Part shown: piece by piece, positions 37,899 to 47,520 of the stretch
Layout of the letters: each line of letters opens with the position of its first letter
Numbering within the stretch: the first letter of the stretch is position 1
Source: Microvirga pakistanensis
GTDB taxonomy: Bacteria; Pseudomonadota; Alphaproteobacteria; Rhizobiales; Beijerinckiaceae
Reading direction: 5' to 3'
DNA length: 64,000 nucleotides
NCBI RefSeq assembly: GCF_004458765.1
Contig: NZ_SPJX01000267.1
Location: 14,957-78,956, forward strand
The notes under the pieces: model-generated
Databases searched by the model: none
What the model was told of the DNA's origin: nothing
The model's input: the letters and a program-made list of their open reading frames with translations, nothing else
Made by a program: the position numbers and the translations under genes

Positions 37899-39434
37899 AT
37901 GCTTCGCGCCTTCCGCCTGTCCGCCGCACTGGCCTTAAGCCTATCGCTCGCCCTGCCGCTCGGCACGATGGCGCAGGAGCAGCAGGGTGGGCAGGAGACG
38001 CGCAGACGCGCCGAGACTCCGGCGCAGGCCCTGCCGCCGGAATCGGTCACGCGCCACACCCTTCAGCTTCCCGGGCGGACGCTTGAGTTCACGGCCACGG
38101 CGGGGCATCTCACTCTGGCCGATCCGCAGGGCGCTCCACAGGCCGAGATCGGGTTCGTGGCCTATACGAAGGACGGCTCCGACGTCGCGGCGCGGCCGGT
38201 CACCTTCGCGGTGAACGGCGGGCCGGGTGCATCCTCCGCCTACCTGCATCTTCTCGCCATCGGGCCGTGGCTGCTGCCGCTGGACGGGACGACCATCAGC
38301 CCATCCACGTCCACGTCGCTCGTGCCCAATGCCGAGACCTGGCTCGACTTCACGGATCTCGTCTTCATCGATCCTCCCGGGACCGGCTACAGCCGCGTCG
38401 TCGGCGGCGATCAGGTGCGGGAGCGGTTCTATTCCGTGCAGGGCGACATCGATGGGCTCGCCGCCTTCGTCATGCGCTGGCTGAAGGAGAAGAACCGGCT
38501 CGCCTCGCCAAAATTCTTCGTGGGCGAAAGCTATGGCGGATTCCGGGGCCCATTGCTGGCCGAGAAGCTGCAGGGCGATCAGGGGATCGGATTCAGCGGC
38601 CTGATTCTCGTCTCTCCCGTCTTCGATTTCGACTGGCTCGACCAGGGTGCGGGCGCGCCCTGGGTCAATGCCGCGCTCCTGCCGTCGCTGGCCGCAGCCG
38701 CGCAATCACGGAAAGGGCCGGTGTCGCGGGAAAGCCTTCACGATGCCGAGGCTTATGCGTCGGGCGAGTATCTGGTCGATCTCATGCGCGGCCAGCAGGA
38801 TCAGGAGGCCGTCGACCGCATGAGCCGGCGGGTGGCCGATCTGAGCGGCCTCGATCCCGAGCTCACGCGGCGTCTCGGGGGGCGCATCGACATGCGCACG
38901 GTACAGCGGGAGTTGCGACGCAGTTCATCGGAGGTCGTAAGCGCTTACGACACCAATGTCGCGACCGCCGATCCCAACCCGACGGCGCAGGTCTCGCGTT
39001 TTGCGGATCCGGTGCTCGATGCGATGACCGCCCCCCTGTCCAGCGCCATCATCCGCCATCTGGCCGATACTCTGAACTACAAGGCGGAGGGGCGGTACAA
39101 CCTGCTCAACGGGTCGATCAACGGCGCCTGGCGCTGGGGCAACGGGCGCAGCGGCCCCGAGAACCTCGCGGAGCTGCGGCAGGCGCTGGCGCTCGACGGC
39201 AGGATGCGCGTGCTCGTGGCGCATGGCTTCACGGATCTCGTGACGCCATACTTCGCCTCGAAGCTGCTCCTCGACCAACTCCCCGCACTCGGTCCCCAGA
39301 AGCGTGTGGCTTTGAGTGTTTACGAGGGCGGCCACATGTTCTATTCGCGGCAGGGGTCGCGGCAGGCTTTCCGCACGGACGCGCAGCGGCTTTTCGAAGA
39401 GGCCCTGCAGGCCAGGGCCGCCAATGGGGATTGA
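37899..39434 (+). CDS. Exported serine carboxypeptidase (S10 family)
   Basis: The 511-residue protein starts with a signal peptide (MLRAFRLSAALALSLSLALPLG) and contains the S10 features VNGGPGASS near residue 105, FIDPPGTGYSR, the nucleophile Ser211 in GESYGG, and the late HGFTDLVTPYF and YEGGHMF segments that hold the acid and the histidine. Such enzymes remove C-terminal residues from peptides and are probably periplasmic here. The frame extends to 37827, but the signal peptide supports 37899. Confidence 0.88.
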   Translation: MLRAFRLSAALALSLSLALPLGTMAQEQQGGQETRRRAETPAQALPPESVTRHTLQLPGRTLEFTATAGHLTLADPQGAPQAEIGFVAYTKDGSDVAARPVTFAVNGGPGASSAYLHLLAIGPWLLPLDGTTISPSTSTSLVPNAETWLDFTDLVFIDPPGTGYSRVVGGDQVRERFYSVQGDIDGLAAFVMRWLKEKNRLASPKFFVGESYGGFRGPLLAEKLQGDQGIGFSGLILVSPVFDFDWLDQGAGAPWVNAALLPSLAAAAQSRKGPVSRESLHDAEAYASGEYLVDLMRGQQDQEAVDRMSRRVADLSGLDPELTRRLGGRIDMRTVQRELRRSSSEVVSAYDTNVATADPNPTAQVSRFADPVLDAMTAPLSSAIIRHLADTLNYKAEGRYNLLNGSINGAWRWGNGRSGPENLAELRQALALDGRMRVLVAHGFTDLVTPYFASKLLLDQLPALGPQKRVALSVYEGGHMFYSRQGSRQAFRTDAQRLFEEALQARAANGD

Positions 39435-39437
39435 TCG

Positions 39438-39815
39438 ATGCGCCTGAAGCTCTTGTCGTGCGTGGCTCTCGCCGCTCTGGGATTGGCTGCCTGCAACAGC
39501 ACGAGCTCTGCCCCGCCGCCCGTGGCAGCGTCTTTGGCGCCGATGGCCGCCGCCCCGTCCGGCCCCACCTTCGACGGGCCCCTGCTCGGGCCTGACGGGC
39601 GCTGCACCGGCCCTTCAACGGGCACGGCCAGCGCGATCGAACCCGGCATCAGCGAATGCGATCTCGTGCGCCTCAAGGGCAAGCCCGCCACCGACGTGCT
39701 CGTTGGCGAAAGCGGCAAAGGCCAGCGCGAGGTGCAGGTGCTCTATTCCGAACCCGGTGGGCGTGAGCTCTATTTCTTCGTGAACAACCGGCTCGACCGG
39801 ATCGCCAAGCCGTAA
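39438..39815 (+). CDS. Small lipoprotein of unknown function
   Basis: The 125-residue protein has a lipoprotein signal ending LGLAAC with the lipid-carrying cysteine at residue 19, an alanine/proline-rich linker, and a C-terminal region (DLVRLKGKPATDVLVGESGKG) that recalls SmpA/BamE-like small lipoproteins, although I would not assign it. It starts three bases after the carboxypeptidase stop, so the two are one transcript. Confidence 0.75.
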   Translation: MRLKLLSCVALAALGLAACNSTSSAPPPVAASLAPMAAAPSGPTFDGPLLGPDGRCTGPSTGTASAIEPGISECDLVRLKGKPATDVLVGESGKGQREVQVLYSEPGGRELYFFVNNRLDRIAKP

Positions 39816-39891
39816 GCGGAGCCGATCCTGCCCGTCACAGGGCCGGTTCCGGCGGCCGGAAGAGGTGCGGCTCGAGGTTGACGCTGTTTCG

Positions 39892-40047
39892 TCAGTTCAG
39901 CAAGCTCGAGCCATAGTTTACGACCCAAGCGCACAACCCGATGCCCACGATGAGGGCAAGCCAGTTCAGGGACCGCTCGAGCAACGAAAGCTGTTGGAGT
40001 GCTGCGGCTTCAGTGGGCTTCTTGGGCGGCTGCAAATCGACTGGCAT
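39892..40047 (-). CDS. Small single-pass membrane protein
   Basis: The 51-residue protein starts at an ATG with a GGAG site eight bases upstream: MPVDLQPPKKPTEAAALQQL, then one membrane helix (LNWLALIVGIGLCAWVVNY) and a short tail. The upstream continuation of the frame is not plausible. I do not recognise a family. It is transcribed toward the lipoprotein gene. Confidence 0.6.
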   Translation of the reverse strand: MPVDLQPPKKPTEAAALQQLSLLERSLNWLALIVGIGLCAWVVNYGSSLLN

Positions 40048-40174
40048 GGCTGGTTCTCCAAAGCCCGAAGAGCTTCGAGACGCTCCTGCGCCCAAAAGGG
40101 CAGCGGCCGACTTAGGAACCGCTGACAGAGCGACCATATAGGACAACTCCGCCCGATGATACTGCGAAGACGAT

Positions 40175-42052
40175 TCAGGCGCTCGCTTCCTCGATCTCGC
40201 CGCTGACGGCGAGCCATTCCTCCTCCAAAGCCGCAAGCGTCTCCGCCGCTTCCGCGCGCATCTTCGACAGTTCGGTGGCCTTCGCGGCATCTTTCAGGAA
40301 GGCGGTTCCGTCGGCGAGCGCCGCATCCACCTTGCCGATGACCTCCGTGAGTTTCGCCATCCGCGCCTCGACGGCTTCCAGCTTCTTGCGCAGGGGCGCG
40401 AGCGCCGCGCGCCTTTCGGCGGCGGCCCGGCGTTCGTCCACCTTCGAGGCGGCCGGGGCCTGCGGCTTGACGCTCTGCTGCTGCGGGTCCAGGTCGCCCG
40501 ACAGCACGAGCTGGCGATAATCGTCCATGTCGCCGTCGAAGGGCTTCACGGTGCCGTTGCCGACGATCCAGAGACGCTCGGCGCAGGACTCGATGAGGAA
40601 GCGGTCGTGGCTCACCAGGATCACCGCGCCGGTATAGTCGTTGATCGCTTCCATCAGCGCCGTGCGGCTGTCGATGTCGAGGTGGTTCGTCGGCTCGTCG
40701 AGGATAAGCAGGTGAGGGCCGTTGAAGGCGGCCAGTCCCATGAGCAGGCGCGCCTTCTCGCCGCCCGACAGGGCCGACACGGGTGTGTCCGCCTTCGCGC
40801 CCGGAAAGCCGATCTGCGCCGTGCGGGCGCGGATCCTGGCCACGGGCGTGTCCGGCATGCGCTCCGCCACATGGTCGTAGGCGCTCGCCTTCGGGTTCAA
40901 TTCGTCGAGCTGATGCTGGGCGAAATAGGCCACATCCATGCGCGTCGGCGTGCGCATCTCGCCCTTCATGGGCTCGAGCCGGCCGCCGATGAGCTTGCAG
41001 AAGGTGGATTTGCCGTTTCCGTTCGAGCCGAGCAGGGCGATCCGGTCGTCCGGCGCGATGGTGAGATTGAGCCGGTCGAGCACGATGCGCCCGCCATAGC
41101 CGACCGCGCCGCCTTCCACCGTGATCAGGGGCGGCGCCGCGGGGCGCTCGGGGTCCGGCAGGTTGAAGGGCAGCACATCGTCTTCGAGGATCGTGGCGAT
41201 GGGTTCGAGCTTCGCGAGGCGCTTCACGCGCGACTGCGCCTGACGCGCCTTCGAGGCCTTGGCCTTGAACCGGTCCACGAACGCCTGGAGGTGCTTGCGT
41301 TCGGCTTCCTGCTTCGCGGCCATCTTGGCCGTCAGCTCGCGTTTTTCGGCATATTGCTTGGCAAACGACGTGTAGCCGCCGCGATAGATCGTGAGCTTGC
41401 CGCGGTCGAGATGCAGGATGTGGTTGACGCAGGTATCGAGAAGCTCGCGGTCGTGGCTGATCACCAGAACCGTGTGCGGGTAGCGCCCCAGATAATCGTA
41501 GAGCCAGAGCGTTCCTTCGAGGTCGAGATAGTTCGTCGGCTCGTCGAGGAGCAGGAGGTCCGGCTCGGTGAACAGCACCGCGGCGAGCGCCACGCGCATG
41601 CGCCACCCGCCGGAGAAGTCGGAGCAGGGCCGTTGCTGAGCGTCCGCATCGAAGCCGAGGCCGTGGAGGATGGCGGCGGCGCGCGAGGGCGCGGAATGCG
41701 CGCCGATATCGGTCAGGCGCATCTCGATCTCGGCGCGGCGGATGCCGTCCGCCGTCTCGGCCTCGGCGAGGAGGGCGGTGCGCTCCCGGTCGGCGGCAAG
41801 CACGACGTCGATCAGGCGCTCCGGCCCGCCCGGGGCCTCCTGCGCCACCGCGCCGATGCGCATGCCGCGGGGCAGGGTGATGGCGCCGCTCTCGGTGGCG
41901 AGTTCGCCCTGGATGATCCTGAACAGGGTCGTCTTGCCCGCGCCGTTTCGCCCGACGAGGCCGACCTTCGCGCCCTCGGGCAGGTTGAAGGAGGCATGGT
42001 CGAGGATCAGCCGGTCGCCGATGCGGTAGGTCAGGTCGTTGACATGGAGCAT
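40175..42052 (-). CDS. ABC-F family ATP-binding protein (Uup/EttA-like)
   Basis: The 625-residue soluble protein has two ABC domains: Walker A GRNGAGKTTL near residue 37 and GSNGNGKSTF near residue 345, signatures FSGGWRMRVALA and LSGGEKARLLMG, and Walker B LLLDEPTNYLDLE and LILDEPTNHLDID. The linker is lysine/arginine-rich and the C-terminus is a coiled coil (residues about 545-625). ABC-F proteins act on ribosomes rather than in transport. Start at 42052 is supported by AAGGCGG; the longer frame is not plausible. Confidence 0.93.
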   Translation of the reverse strand: MLHVNDLTYRIGDRLILDHASFNLPEGAKVGLVGRNGAGKTTLFRIIQGELATESGAITLPRGMRIGAVAQEAPGGPERLIDVVLAADRERTALLAEAETADGIRRAEIEMRLTDIGAHSAPSRAAAILHGLGFDADAQQRPCSDFSGGWRMRVALAAVLFTEPDLLLLDEPTNYLDLEGTLWLYDYLGRYPHTVLVISHDRELLDTCVNHILHLDRGKLTIYRGGYTSFAKQYAEKRELTAKMAAKQEAERKHLQAFVDRFKAKASKARQAQSRVKRLAKLEPIATILEDDVLPFNLPDPERPAAPPLITVEGGAVGYGGRIVLDRLNLTIAPDDRIALLGSNGNGKSTFCKLIGGRLEPMKGEMRTPTRMDVAYFAQHQLDELNPKASAYDHVAERMPDTPVARIRARTAQIGFPGAKADTPVSALSGGEKARLLMGLAAFNGPHLLILDEPTNHLDIDSRTALMEAINDYTGAVILVSHDRFLIESCAERLWIVGNGTVKPFDGDMDDYRQLVLSGDLDPQQQSVKPQAPAASKVDERRAAAERRAALAPLRKKLEAVEARMAKLTEVIGKVDAALADGTAFLKDAAKATELSKMRAEAAETLAALEEEWLAVSGEIEEASA

Positions 42053-42306
42053 GCCGCCTTTTGGCCCGTCACGACGGCGCTGGCAAGGTGCCAGGGCTCC
42101 GGATCGGGCGCGGCCCATGGGTTTCTCCCCGATGCGGGGACGGATGTGCTCCACAGCCGGCTCGTGGTGGACACCCGCAATAGTCTCGCTAGAGCCGGGC
42201 TTGCGAATGACCGCACCGTCAAAGCCTGATAGACTGAACATTGCCGGGGATGGACAGCCTCCGGATGTGACATAGTTGTAGCCAAGGTTCGCGGTCGGGG
42301 AAAAGC

Positions 42307-42993
42307 ATGGCGCGGCTTGCCAATATTCACTTGTTCAAGGGGCTCGATCTCGATCTGGCGCCCTTCGAGGCGCGCTCGAACTGGCGCCGATTCGATCCGG
42401 ATGAGGTTCTGGTCGACTTCGACGAGCTCTCCACCGACGTGTATTTCCTTCTGTCGGGCGAGGTGCGCGTCCTCATGCGCACCGCCTCCGGCAAGGAGGT
42501 CATCCTCAACGAGATGAGGCCCGGGGAAGTGTTCGGCGAGCTGGCGGCCCTCGACGGCATCAAGCGCTCCGCGAACGTGACGGCGCTCACCCGGGGTGAG
42601 GCCTGCGTCATGCCGGCGGCGGTGTTCAAGGAGCTTCTCTTCGCCAATCGCCCCGTGGCCGAGCGCCTCTTCTGCCTCATGGCCTCCCGCCTGCGCGAGC
42701 TGAACGCCAAATTCATGGAGCAGACGGTCCTCGACCTGAGACACCGGCTTTATTCCGAGCTCCTGCGCCTCTCCGTGCCGCGCGGCGACAAGGGAATCGA
42801 ACGGGTCATCACGCCACCGCCCTTCCACCACATCGTCGCCGCCCGCATCGGTTGCCGCCGCGAGCAGATCACCCGGGAATTCTCGATGTTGACCCAGGAA
42901 GGGCTGATCGAGCGGACGCGAGGCGCCCTGATCCTGCGCCAGCCCGAGGTGCTCAAGGCCCGCGTCGCCGAGGCTATGAGGGCGGATCATTAG
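42307..42993 (+). CDS. Crp/Fnr family transcriptional regulator
   Basis: The 228-residue protein has an N-terminal cyclic-nucleotide-binding fold (FLLSGEVRVLMRTASGKEVILNEMRPGEVFGELAALDG, residues 47-85, shown in parts) and a C-terminal winged helix with IGCRREQITREFSMLTQEGLIERT as recognition region. It lacks the cysteine cluster of Fnr. The effector cannot be told; the phosphate-binding cassette GELAALDGIKRSA resembles but does not match the canonical cAMP one. It is convergent with the tetR gene, overlapping it by four bases. Confidence 0.88.
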   Translation: MARLANIHLFKGLDLDLAPFEARSNWRRFDPDEVLVDFDELSTDVYFLLSGEVRVLMRTASGKEVILNEMRPGEVFGELAALDGIKRSANVTALTRGEACVMPAAVFKELLFANRPVAERLFCLMASRLRELNAKFMEQTVLDLRHRLYSELLRLSVPRGDKGIERVITPPPFHHIVAARIGCRREQITREFSMLTQEGLIERTRGALILRQPEVLKARVAEAMRADH

Positions 42994-43670
42994 CGTCGGG
43001 CGGCATCCGAACCATAGGCAGCGAAGAACACACGGACGGCGTTCGCCACGTTCGTTTTGATCTCGTCCTGGGTCGGCGGACCCCCAACGGCGAAGAGCTG
43101 ACGCTTCATCAAGCCGGACGAGCAGAGATCCAGAAAATGCTGGGCGGCCACGCCGGTGTCCTCGATGGACAGGCGTCCGGCCTCGACCTGGCGGTCGAAA
43201 TAGGCGGCTAGCCGAGCCACTCCCTGGCACGGCCCGGCCTCGTAGAAGGCCTGCCCAAGGGCGGGAAACTTGTCCGCCGCACCGATCACCATGCGGATCG
43301 ACGAGATGTGCTCGGGCGTGCCCATGCGGCTGAGATAAGTATGGCCGAGCTGGGTCAGCACGGAGCGCACGTCCGGATCATCGGCATCCAGCTTGAAGAG
43401 CACCTCGGCCAGCCCCTGCTTCTCCTCGAGGGTCAGGGCCGCGAACAAACTCTCCTTGCTGTCGAAATACACATAGAGCGTGCCCTTGGAGACGCCCGCA
43501 GCCTTCGCGATCTCGCCCATGCTGGCGCCGTCGAACCCGCTCGCCAGAAAAACCTGGCGTGCGCCCTCCAGGATCTGGCGCCGCTTGGCACTCTCCGGGC
43601 TGTCCTCCGTTGCAGGGGAAGGGCTGAGAGCCGCGGCTTGGGCGCGAGCGATATCCTTCACGTCGCTCAT
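42990..43670 (-). CDS. TetR family repressor of the adjacent efflux genes
   Basis: The 226-residue regulator has the TetR helix-turn-helix near residues 30-76 (ILEGARQVFLASGFDGASMGEIAKAAGVSKGTLYVYFDSKE, shown in parts: GASMGEIAKAAGVSKGTLY is the DNA-reading piece) and a divergent ligand-binding half. It is divergent from an HlyD/MFS efflux pair, with a palindromic operator in the shared region, so it most likely represses those genes and itself and releases on binding a toxic compound. The ligand is unknown. Confidence 0.88.
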   Translation of the reverse strand: MSDVKDIARAQAAALSPSPATEDSPESAKRRQILEGARQVFLASGFDGASMGEIAKAAGVSKGTLYVYFDSKESLFAALTLEEKQGLAEVLFKLDADDPDVRSVLTQLGHTYLSRMGTPEHISSIRMVIGAADKFPALGQAFYEAGPCQGVARLAAYFDRQVEAGRLSIEDTGVAAQHFLDLCSSGLMKRQLFAVGGPPTQDEIKTNVANAVRVFFAAYGSDAARR

Positions 43671-43694
43671 GTGCGTTTTGTCACCTCCGGGCTA

Positions 43695-43715
43695 TTGACC
43701 GAACGGTTCGGTCAA
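43695..43715. promoter_or_regulatory. Probable TetR operator
   Basis: A perfect 21-bp palindrome with half-site TTGACCGAAC around a central G lies between the divergent tetR and hlyD-like genes, 25 bases before the tetR start codon. TTGACC or ACCGAACGGTTCGGT-type palindromes are typical of TetR operators; binding here is inferred. Confidence 0.8.
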
Positions 43716-43812
43716 ATCATATGTGGTTCACTTAGTCATTATAGTGCAATGCCGCAAGAACGGATCGGAACTTTCGGTTCGAGGCGGTTCGTGTTGTCGG
43801 AAAGAGGGTTCG

Positions 43813-45030
43813 ATGGCTTATCGGGATGAGTTCGAGCAGGGCGGAAAGGGTGTTGCCGCACCGGTCGCGGATCGACAGCCCGGCCCGGCGCCGGCTGCGG
43901 AGGAGGCCGTGGAGGGTCCGGGGCAGGGGGCTGCCGTCCCGGCGCCGGCTGCGCCCGCGAAGGCGAAGGCGCGCAAGAAGCCGGTGATCGCGCTCGTCCT
44001 CCTGGGCGCATTGGCGTTCGGCGGCTACGAGGGCTTCCATTGGTGGACCGAGGGGCGCTTCATGGTCTCGACCGACGACGCCTATGTACAGGCCGACATC
44101 ACGATCCTCTCGGCCAAGGTTTCCGGCTACGTGTCCTCCGTGGCGGTTGCGAACAACCAGAGTGTCAAAGCCGGCGATCTGATCGCCAGGATCGACGACG
44201 GCGATTATCGCTTCGCCCTGCAATCCGCCAAGGACAAGCTCGCCACCCAGGAAAGCGCCATCGAGCGCATCGGCCGCCAGATCGAGGCGGGCCGCGCCTC
44301 CGTCGCACAGGCCGAGGCGCAGATCGCGGCGGCGCAGGCCGAGTTCGAGCGCGCCCGGAGCGATTATGCGCGCCAGCAGCAGCTCGCCCGCTCCGATTAC
44401 ACCAGCCGCGCTTCGCTTGAAAACGCGAAGGCGGCCCGGGACAGCGCGGAGGCCAACGTCAGGAGCGCCCAGGCGGCACTGGCCGCGGCCCGGGCCAATG
44501 TCGAGGTTCTCGCCGCCCAGCAGAACGAGGCGCGCCGAGTCGCGGCCGAGCTGCAGACCTCCGTGGAAAAGGCGGAGCGCGATCTCTCCTTCACGGAAAT
44601 CCGCGCGCCCGCTGACGGCGTGATCGGCAACAAGGCCGTCGAGGTGGGCACCTTCGTGCAGCCGGGCGCGCGCCTGGCCGCTCTGGTTCCGCTGACCAGC
44701 GTGCATGTGGACGCCAACTTCAAGGAGACGCAACTCGCCTCCCTCAAGGTGGGTCAGCGGGTGAGGATCGAGGTCGACGCGTTCCCGGACGCGGACATCG
44801 TCGGTACGGTCGAAAGCGTGTCGCCGGCGTCCGGCGCCGTATTCAGCCTGCTTCCGCCAGAGAACGCCACCGGCAACTTCACCAAGATCGTGCAGCGCGT
44901 GCCCGTGCGCGTCGCCGTGAACCCGGAAGTCGCCCAGCAGGGTCTGCTGCGCCCCGGTCTCTCGGTGGTCGTCGACGTGGACACCCGCACGTTGGCTGAG
45001 CCGCAGAAGACGGCCAGCGTCAACCGGTAA
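43813..45030 (+). CDS. HlyD/EmrA-type membrane fusion protein
   Basis: The 405-residue periplasmic adaptor has a cytoplasmic proline/alanine-rich N-terminus, one membrane helix near residues 60-78, the family motif STDDAYVQADITILSAKVSGYV, a long alpha-helical hairpin (about residues 135-270), and the second lipoyl half FTEIRAPADGVIGNKAVEVGTFV. It links an inner-membrane pump to the outer membrane. The pump follows directly, while no TolC-like gene is present. The ATG at 43813 is chosen by homology. Confidence 0.92.
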   Translation: MAYRDEFEQGGKGVAAPVADRQPGPAPAAEEAVEGPGQGAAVPAPAAPAKAKARKKPVIALVLLGALAFGGYEGFHWWTEGRFMVSTDDAYVQADITILSAKVSGYVSSVAVANNQSVKAGDLIARIDDGDYRFALQSAKDKLATQESAIERIGRQIEAGRASVAQAEAQIAAAQAEFERARSDYARQQQLARSDYTSRASLENAKAARDSAEANVRSAQAALAAARANVEVLAAQQNEARRVAAELQTSVEKAERDLSFTEIRAPADGVIGNKAVEVGTFVQPGARLAALVPLTSVHVDANFKETQLASLKVGQRVRIEVDAFPDADIVGTVESVSPASGAVFSLLPPENATGNFTKIVQRVPVRVAVNPEVAQQGLLRPGLSVVVDVDTRTLAEPQKTASVNR

Positions 45031-45047
45031 GAGCAGAGAAAGCCGCC

Positions 45048-46643
45048 ATGGCCGCTTCCGCCGCCATCACGAACGCGCCCAAGGCCGATATGCCGGCCGC
45101 GAAGCCTGCGCAGGTCAGCCCGCGCAGGACCTTCGCGTTCTTCTGCATGGTCTTCGGCATGTTCATGGCGATCCTGGACATCCAGATCGTCTCGGCCTCG
45201 CTCGCCGAGATCCAGGCCGGTCTCTCGGCCTCCTCGGACGAGATTTCCTGGGTGCAGACGAGCTACCTGATCGCGGAAGTGATCATGATCCCGCTGTCGG
45301 GCACGCTCTCGCGCGTGCTCTCCACGCGCTGGATGTTCGTTATTTCCGCAGGGGGCTTCACCTTCATGAGCTTCCTGTGCGCGACGGCCACCAACATCGA
45401 CCAGATGATCGTCTATCGCGCGCTGCAGGGCTTCATCGGCGGCGGCATGATCCCGACCGTGTTCGCCTCGGCCTTCACGGTGTTCCCGCCAGAGAAGCGG
45501 CCCGTGATCTCGCCGATCATCGGCCTCGTGGCGACGCTCGCGCCCACGATCGGCCCGACGCTCGGCGGTTATCTGACGGACCTGTTCTCCTGGCACTGGC
45601 TGTTCCTCGTGAACATCGTGCCCGGGATCCTCGTGACGGTGTCCACCTATCTCCTGGTCGATTTCGACGAGCCCGATTTCGAGCTCTTCAAAAGCTTCGA
45701 CTGGGCGGGCCTCGGCTTCATGGCGGCCTTCCTCGGCAGCCTCGAATTCGTGCTGGAGGAGGGGCCGACCAACGACTGGTTCCAGGACGAAGCGGTGCTG
45801 ATCCTCACCATCGTCTGCGCCGTCGGCGCGGTGGGCTTCTTCTACCGGGCGTTCACCGCCAAGCAGCCGATCGTGGATCTGCGGGCCTTCGCCGACCGCA
45901 ACTTCCTGGCGGGTTCCGCCTTCAGCTTCGTCATGGGCATCGGCCTGTACGGACTGACCTATCTGTATCCGGTTTATCTCGGCCGCATCAGAGGCTACTC
46001 GTCCCTGCAGATCGGCGAGACCATGTTCGTCACGGGCGCGGTCATGTTCTTGATGGCGCCGGTGGCCGGGATCCTGTCGCGCAAGATGGATCCGCGCGCC
46101 ATGATGGGCATCGGTTTCGCGGCCTTCGCGTTCGGTACATGGATGATGAGCGGGCTCACCAAGGATTGGGATTTCTGGGAGCTGTTCCTGCCTCAGGTCT
46201 TCCGCGGCGTGGGTCTCATGATCTGCATGGTGCCCATCAACAACATCGCCCTCGGCACCTTGCCGCCCGACCGGATCAAGAATGCGTCCGGTCTCTACAA
46301 CCTCACCCGCAACCTGGGCGGTGCGGTCGGCTTGGCGCTCATCAACACGATTCTCAACAGCCGCCTGGACCTTCATCTCCAGCGGCTGCGCGAGAGCGTG
46401 AACTGGGGCCGCTCGACCGCGGTCGAGGCGCTGAACGCCATGACCCTGAATTTTCAGGCTCTCGGCACCGATGCCGGCACGGCCGCGATCAAGACCCTGT
46501 CCAACATGCTTCGGCGCGAGGCAACGGTCATGTCCTTCGCGGATGTATTTCTGTTGCTGACCGTGCTGTTCCTGGGCCTGATCCTCGCCCTGCCGTTCAT
46601 CGAGAAGCCGCGCGCGGCTCCTGCCGGAGGCGGGGGGCATTAG
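45048..46643 (+). CDS. DHA2-family drug efflux MFS transporter (EmrB-like)
   Basis: The 531-residue membrane protein has 14 predicted helices as in the DHA2 family, with the conserved ILDIQIVSASLAEIQAGL in helix 1 and the antiporter motif ALAPTIGPTLGGYLTD in helix 5. It pumps hydrophobic drugs with proton counterflow, together with the HlyD-like protein 17 bases upstream. Expression is probably under the divergent TetR regulator. The substrate is unknown. Confidence 0.92.
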   Translation: MAASAAITNAPKADMPAAKPAQVSPRRTFAFFCMVFGMFMAILDIQIVSASLAEIQAGLSASSDEISWVQTSYLIAEVIMIPLSGTLSRVLSTRWMFVISAGGFTFMSFLCATATNIDQMIVYRALQGFIGGGMIPTVFASAFTVFPPEKRPVISPIIGLVATLAPTIGPTLGGYLTDLFSWHWLFLVNIVPGILVTVSTYLLVDFDEPDFELFKSFDWAGLGFMAAFLGSLEFVLEEGPTNDWFQDEAVLILTIVCAVGAVGFFYRAFTAKQPIVDLRAFADRNFLAGSAFSFVMGIGLYGLTYLYPVYLGRIRGYSSLQIGETMFVTGAVMFLMAPVAGILSRKMDPRAMMGIGFAAFAFGTWMMSGLTKDWDFWELFLPQVFRGVGLMICMVPINNIALGTLPPDRIKNASGLYNLTRNLGGAVGLALINTILNSRLDLHLQRLRESVNWGRSTAVEALNAMTLNFQALGTDAGTAAIKTLSNMLRREATVMSFADVFLLLTVLFLGLILALPFIEKPRAAPAGGGGH

Positions 46644-47065
46644 GTGTTCAGTTCTGGCATTGGTGGATCGGATTGAGCCTGAAGCGCTTGGCTCGGCATG
46701 AGGGGTCCTCGGACGATGTATGGTCTGCCGCCGGATCGGCAGATTGGCCCACCGCATAGTCGGCACCGCTGCATGTTTCAGGGCGTCCGAATCTTACGGC
46801 GGTTTGCCGCCGCACGACGAGCTCGAGATGCTTCTGTTGGACAACGAAGGACAAGGGCGAGGCGACGGAGTTGGTCCGGTCGCTGAGCGAGAGGGTCGTT
46901 CTTCTGACGCCGGAGGAGGGGGACCCGATGCGCAGCTGCAGGGCGCTCCGGCGGTGTTGTGAGGCTGTGCTTGCGGCGCTCTGGTGTTGGACCGCCGGCA
47001 GCTCTGTGGGGGTGAGGCGCGGGCGTCCGATCGGGCCCCTGATATGCCAAGCCCCTGACGCGGAG
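46644..47065. other. Gene-free border region before the accessory island
   Basis: No convincing gene is present. Short frames occur on both strands, but none has a ribosome binding site plus recognisable domain. Some wording near 46650-46750 on the minus strand recalls sequence found beside insertion elements, which I cannot verify. The segment is likely degenerate mobile DNA. Confidence 0.4.
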
Positions 47066-47083
47066 GCGTTCAGGGGGCTTTGG
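47047..47083. terminator. Terminator-like hairpin inside the left direct repeat
   Basis: CCAAGCCCCTGACGC pairs with GCGTTCAGGGGGCTTTGG around a GGAG loop. The right side of the stem belongs to the 51-bp direct repeat at 47066. Confidence 0.5.
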
Positions 47084-47116
47084 TGTGTTGGCTGCGGGGA
47101 CCTGAAACCACCGACA
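47066..47116 (+). repeat. Direct repeat, left copy (about 51 bp)
   Basis: The segment starting GCGTTCAGGGGGCTTTGGTG and ending CTGAAACCACCGACA recurs at 54973-55024 in the same orientation with one base change and one inserted G. The two copies bracket the beta-barrel, FecR and TIR-STAND-CHASE2-cyclase genes. Confidence 0.85.
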
Positions 47117-47520
47117 ATTTGAAGGGCGTCAATATTGTCTTCCTAGAAGGAGAAGAGGATCGATGAATCCTCTGAAGGAGAAACATCTTCCGTACATGTG
47201 CCAGTTTCAAGCCTCACATTGAGGAACGCAAACTCCACCTGCTCATTGACGCGCAGGCACGCTGTTGAGCAACAAGGTTCATCCGGGCGATCTTCACGAC
47301 CGTGCAGGAGTGAGATGCTGCTGGCCTTACTATATTTCGCATCCTAATCCGGCGTTTCACCCACATATGCGAAGATAATATCTCACCAGCCTCTTGGGAG
47401 CGCCAAGACCGATCTATCAACCTCGGCATATATCGAGGGACTTCTCCCAAAAAGGAACGCGACTGCGGCTGCCACCCGGAATATGTCAATCAGCTGCGGT
47501 GTTTCCAACCCAGCGGTCGA
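47117..47520. other. Gene-free stretch between the left repeat and the FecR gene
   Basis: A 19-codon frame at 47163-47222 has a good AGAAGAGG site upstream but no recognisable product. Other frames are short and unlike known proteins. Nothing else is evident. The sequence is more AT-rich than the core genome. Confidence 0.4.

Noticed and set aside
46698-46962. Small open frames on both strands that might be transposase pieces
   Set aside because: None shows a transposase motif that I can name; the likeness to sequence near insertion elements is only an impression.
47163-47222. 19-codon frame with a good ribosome binding site
   Set aside because: It is too short for a judgement, with no regulated gene directly downstream and no leader-like residues.
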